From the NCBI GenBank assembly GCA_016706275.1, contig JADJJY010000001.1:310001-374000 (forward strand): a stretch of DNA of 64,000 nucleotides. The letters are read 5' to 3'. This stretch comes from Chloracidobacterium sp. GTDB lineage: Bacteria; Acidobacteriota; Blastocatellia; Pyrinomonadales; Pyrinomonadaceae. Below the pieces are notes generated by a model. That model had not been told where the DNA came from, ran no database searches, and worked only from the letters and a program-made list of their open reading frames with translations. Shown here piece after piece: positions 62,121 to 64,000 of this stretch (position 1 is its first letter; every line of letters starts with the position of its first letter). Position numbers and translations under genes: made by a program.

Positions 62121-62375
62121 TTACGGTCGCGAGGACACCGACGGGGGATAGTAAAACGTCCCCAATGTCTTAAAACTTTTTATATCAAACTCTTTTCGTG
62201 CTCCGCAATTAAGACACGCACGATACGAACCCTTTTTATTTGTAAATGGCCGGGTCAATTGCCTGTGTCTGCATCCTAGTAGTTTTACCAGCAGACCGAT
62301 CTTTTTGCCGAACAAACCATTTGTTCTATCTATTACACGTTCGGCGACCACATTTTGTTCCAAAACCGCTTGCAT
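62121..62375 (-). CDS. Small zinc-ribbon protein of unknown function
   Basis: This 84-residue protein ends with a conserved block: LGCRHRQLTRPFTNKKGSYR, ACLNCGARKEFDIKSFKTLG. The C/H and CxxC residues look like a zinc ribbon, and TFYYPP closes the block. I have seen the same block as an unnamed family in Acidobacteria. The ATG at 62375 has GGAGG about 12 bp upstream. An upstream start at 62447 is possible. It is divergent from the S1/P1 nuclease gene. Confidence 0.65.
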   Translation of the reverse strand: MQAVLEQNVVAERVIDRTNGLFGKKIGLLVKLLGCRHRQLTRPFTNKKGSYRACLNCGARKEFDIKSFKTLGTFYYPPSVSSRP

Positions 62376-62552
62376 ATTTTTTCTTTTCCTCCACCCCTTG
62401 TGTAGAACGCTTTGGGGGAAAAGCTTTGCAACAGTAAGATGAGCCATTTTGCGAAAAGGTTTGATAAAATTTTTCGCTTCTAGGGCAGAATCTTTCTCTT
62501 GTCTGATATATTCGATAGAATCGTGGAAAAAGATTCAGGAGTTAATAAAAAT

Positions 62553-63770
62553 ATGTTACGACGGATTTTGCCGGGGCTATTCATTTTTGTGGTTTTGTTA
62601 GGTGCGGCGTTGCCGACATTAGCGTGGGACGATACCGGGCACAAGATCACCGCCTATATCGCGTGGCAGCGAATGACGCCGGATGTGCGTGAGCGCGTGT
62701 TGAAAATATTGCTTGTAGCGCCTGAGGACTCGACGATCGGGACGTATTACATGCCGTACGGCTCGCAAAATGTAGACGCGCGAAAGCGGGACTTTTTTAT
62801 GTTCATGGCGACATGGGCAGACGTGGTGCGCGACCGTAATTTTGACGTGCGTTACAAGAAATACCACAAGGGTAACTGGCATTATGATGATCAATTTTGG
62901 ACGTCGAAAGACGGTAAGATCGAATTTCTAAAAGCTCCTGATGACGGCGGCCAGGCCCTGACTCGGATCACGGAATTTGTAAAACTGATCGGCGGCACTG
63001 CACCCGACAGCGAAAAGGCGGTCGCGATAGCCTGGCTCGAGCATCTGATCGGCGATATTCACCAACCGCTGCATTCGTCCGCCCGCGTGACCGACACCGA
63101 ACCAAAAGGCGATCAGGGCGGCAATCTGTTTTCGCTGACACCAAAAGACACACCGCGTGATAAACAGGAAAACCTGCACTGGTTTTGGGATTCGATGGTG
63201 GTTCGCAACATCCCAAACACTAAAAATGTCTGCGATATCGACTTTCTTGAACCTCTCGCTAACGGATTCATGAAAAAATATCCGTTCGACAGAATGCAGA
63301 GCCGTCTGGCTTTGTCCGACCCCGCCTCATGGGCGAAAGAGAGCCTGACGTTTGCGCAAAATGATGTTTATTCCGCTGACCTGATACGCGGGGAAATGCC
63401 GTCAGATAAATATAAGAAAAAAGGTCTAAAGATCGCCGAGGAAAGACTGACTCTGGCCGGCTACCGGATGGGCGAGATATTTAATCAGGCATTTGGGGCG
63501 AAAGCGACGGTTGCCTCCGCCGAGGCCATTCCGTGCAAGATCATTCGCAAAGTGATGTACCCGATCACTAAGACAAGTTCGGTCAAGCAGACGCTTGAAA
63601 TCGCCCTGCTGGATCTGTGTCCAACCCAGGTCGCATCACGGCCGATGTATAGCTTTTTTATCGGCGGTGAAATGGTGATGAAGGAATACGATGTGGTGCG
63701 GACATTTAAGTCAGAGGCAGAAGCCCGTAAATACGCCGCAGATAACAATATTACTGACATTAGTTTTTAG
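62553..63770 (+). CDS. Secreted S1/P1-family nuclease
   Basis: After the signal peptide (RILPGLFIFVVLLGAALPTL) the mature protein starts at Trp of AWDDTGHKITAYIAWQRM. In S1/P1 enzymes that N-terminal Trp helps bind the trinuclear zinc site. The zinc-ligand motif is WLEHLIGDIHQPLHSSARVT, with GDQGGNLFSL following and HWFWDSMVVRNIP near 215. FMATWADVVRDRN and YHKGNWHYDD complete the site. It would cleave single-stranded DNA/RNA and 3' nucleotides outside the cell. About 90 C-terminal residues are extra. The ATG at 62553 is 11 bp after AGGAG. Confidence 0.9.
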   Translation: MLRRILPGLFIFVVLLGAALPTLAWDDTGHKITAYIAWQRMTPDVRERVLKILLVAPEDSTIGTYYMPYGSQNVDARKRDFFMFMATWADVVRDRNFDVRYKKYHKGNWHYDDQFWTSKDGKIEFLKAPDDGGQALTRITEFVKLIGGTAPDSEKAVAIAWLEHLIGDIHQPLHSSARVTDTEPKGDQGGNLFSLTPKDTPRDKQENLHWFWDSMVVRNIPNTKNVCDIDFLEPLANGFMKKYPFDRMQSRLALSDPASWAKESLTFAQNDVYSADLIRGEMPSDKYKKKGLKIAEERLTLAGYRMGEIFNQAFGAKATVASAEAIPCKIIRKVMYPITKTSSVKQTLEIALLDLCPTQVASRPMYSFFIGGEMVMKEYDVVRTFKSEAEARKYAADNNITDISF

Positions 63771-63782
63771 TATCTCTATAAC

Positions 63783-64000
63783 ATGACTCCACACGAGACG
63801 CTTCAATATTTTACCGGCCGCCAATCAGCGATCGTCGATGCGATCCGCGAGATCGTCAATATCGAGGCTCCGTCGAACGATGCGGCACAGAGCCGCGCGG
63901 TCGCCGATTGGATCGAGCGGGCCGCTCTCGCGACAGGAGCAGAACTGACTGTCGAACGCGTTGCGGTCACGGATGGGGAGCATCTCAATATTCGGGCGTT
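63783..64000 (+). CDS. M20-family metallopeptidase, N-terminal part (truncated by the window)
   Basis: Only 72 codons are visible: HETLQYFTGRQSAIVDAIRE, IVNIEAPSNDAAQSRAVADW, IERAALATGAELTVERV. The spacing 'xIVxIEAPSxD...A..W' matches the opening of M20 carboxypeptidases (glutamate carboxypeptidase/CPG2 group). The metal ligands are beyond the edge. The ATG at 63783 follows the nuclease stop by 12 bp, so the two are probably co-transcribed. Confidence 0.72.
   Translation, partial: MTPHETLQYFTGRQSAIVDAIREIVNIEAPSNDAAQSRAVADWIERAALATGAELTVERVAVTDGEHLNIRA

Noticed and set aside
56444..63770. NuiA-like protein as inhibitor of the S1/P1 nuclease in the same window
   Set aside because: The nuclease is of a different fold from NucA and is exported, while the inhibitor is cytoplasmic and 6 kb away.

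Overview
The window looks like the chromosomal replication-origin region of an Acidobacteriota member, most likely class Blastocatellia. This is inferred from gene content: a GWxTD-domain protein, zinc-ribbon/TolB-like/TPR membrane proteins, a bactofilin, TlpA-like thioredoxins and Tat-exported hydrolases sit among origin housekeeping genes of moderate GC. No rRNA, prophage, insertion sequence or CRISPR array was seen. One tRNA gene (Ser, TGA) is present.

Layout. 0-7 kb: secreted TPR and unknown proteins, two tRNA thiolation enzymes (ttcA, mnmA), a bactofilin and a Tat-exported SGNH-type protein. 7-11 kb: a MATE transporter, aat and a saccharopine-dehydrogenase-like protein. 11-16 kb: a nucleotidyltransferase/small-protein pair, gyrB and recF. 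16-20 kb: two TlpA-like thioredoxins, tRNA-Ser, and a fadR-fadD pair with a recognisable FadR-type operator. 20-22 kb: an SLBB/polysaccharide-export protein and an aminotransferase. 22-29 kb: a seven-gene minus-strand operon joining S-adenosylmethionine decarboxylase, a DUF4178 protein, a 49-residue membrane peptide, DUF350, a membrane-fused spermidine synthase, an FAD amine-oxidase-like protein and a polytopic membrane protein. 30-45 kb (minus strand): rpmH, rnpA, yidD, yidC, jag, mnmE, two exported hydrolases, mnmG, parA, parB, a TatA/B protein, tatC and a GWxTD protein, with two parS-like sites between mnmG and parA. 45-57 kb: an esterase, purN, purM, an ABC efflux pair, two tandem paralogous TolB/TPR proteins, small secreted proteins and a NuiA-like nuclease inhibitor. 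57-64 kb: dnaA, oriC, dnaN, then a YdeI-family protein, DoxX, SRPBCC, a small zinc-ribbon protein, an S1/P1 nuclease and the start of an M20 peptidase.

The observations I rate highest are these. (1) rpmH is nested, in another frame, inside an extended rnpA frame that has its own GTG start and Shine-Dalgarno, an architecture reported for Thermus. (2) Five intergenic imperfect palindromes, plus one degenerate copy, are each built from about three tandem 9-10-nt words per arm. The words differ between copies (CACAGAT, CAGGAT, GCGAAA, CACAGAG, TTCGTG) while the architecture stays the same. The five intact copies all lie between co-directional genes, and one supplies the C-terminal codons of rnpA. 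(3) There is a variant parS, TGTGGCACGTGCCACA. (4) There is a polyamine/DUF4178/DUF350 membrane operon. (5) A TGAATGA-N4-TCATTCA operator precedes fadR. (6) TatC and the beta clamp carry unusual insertions.
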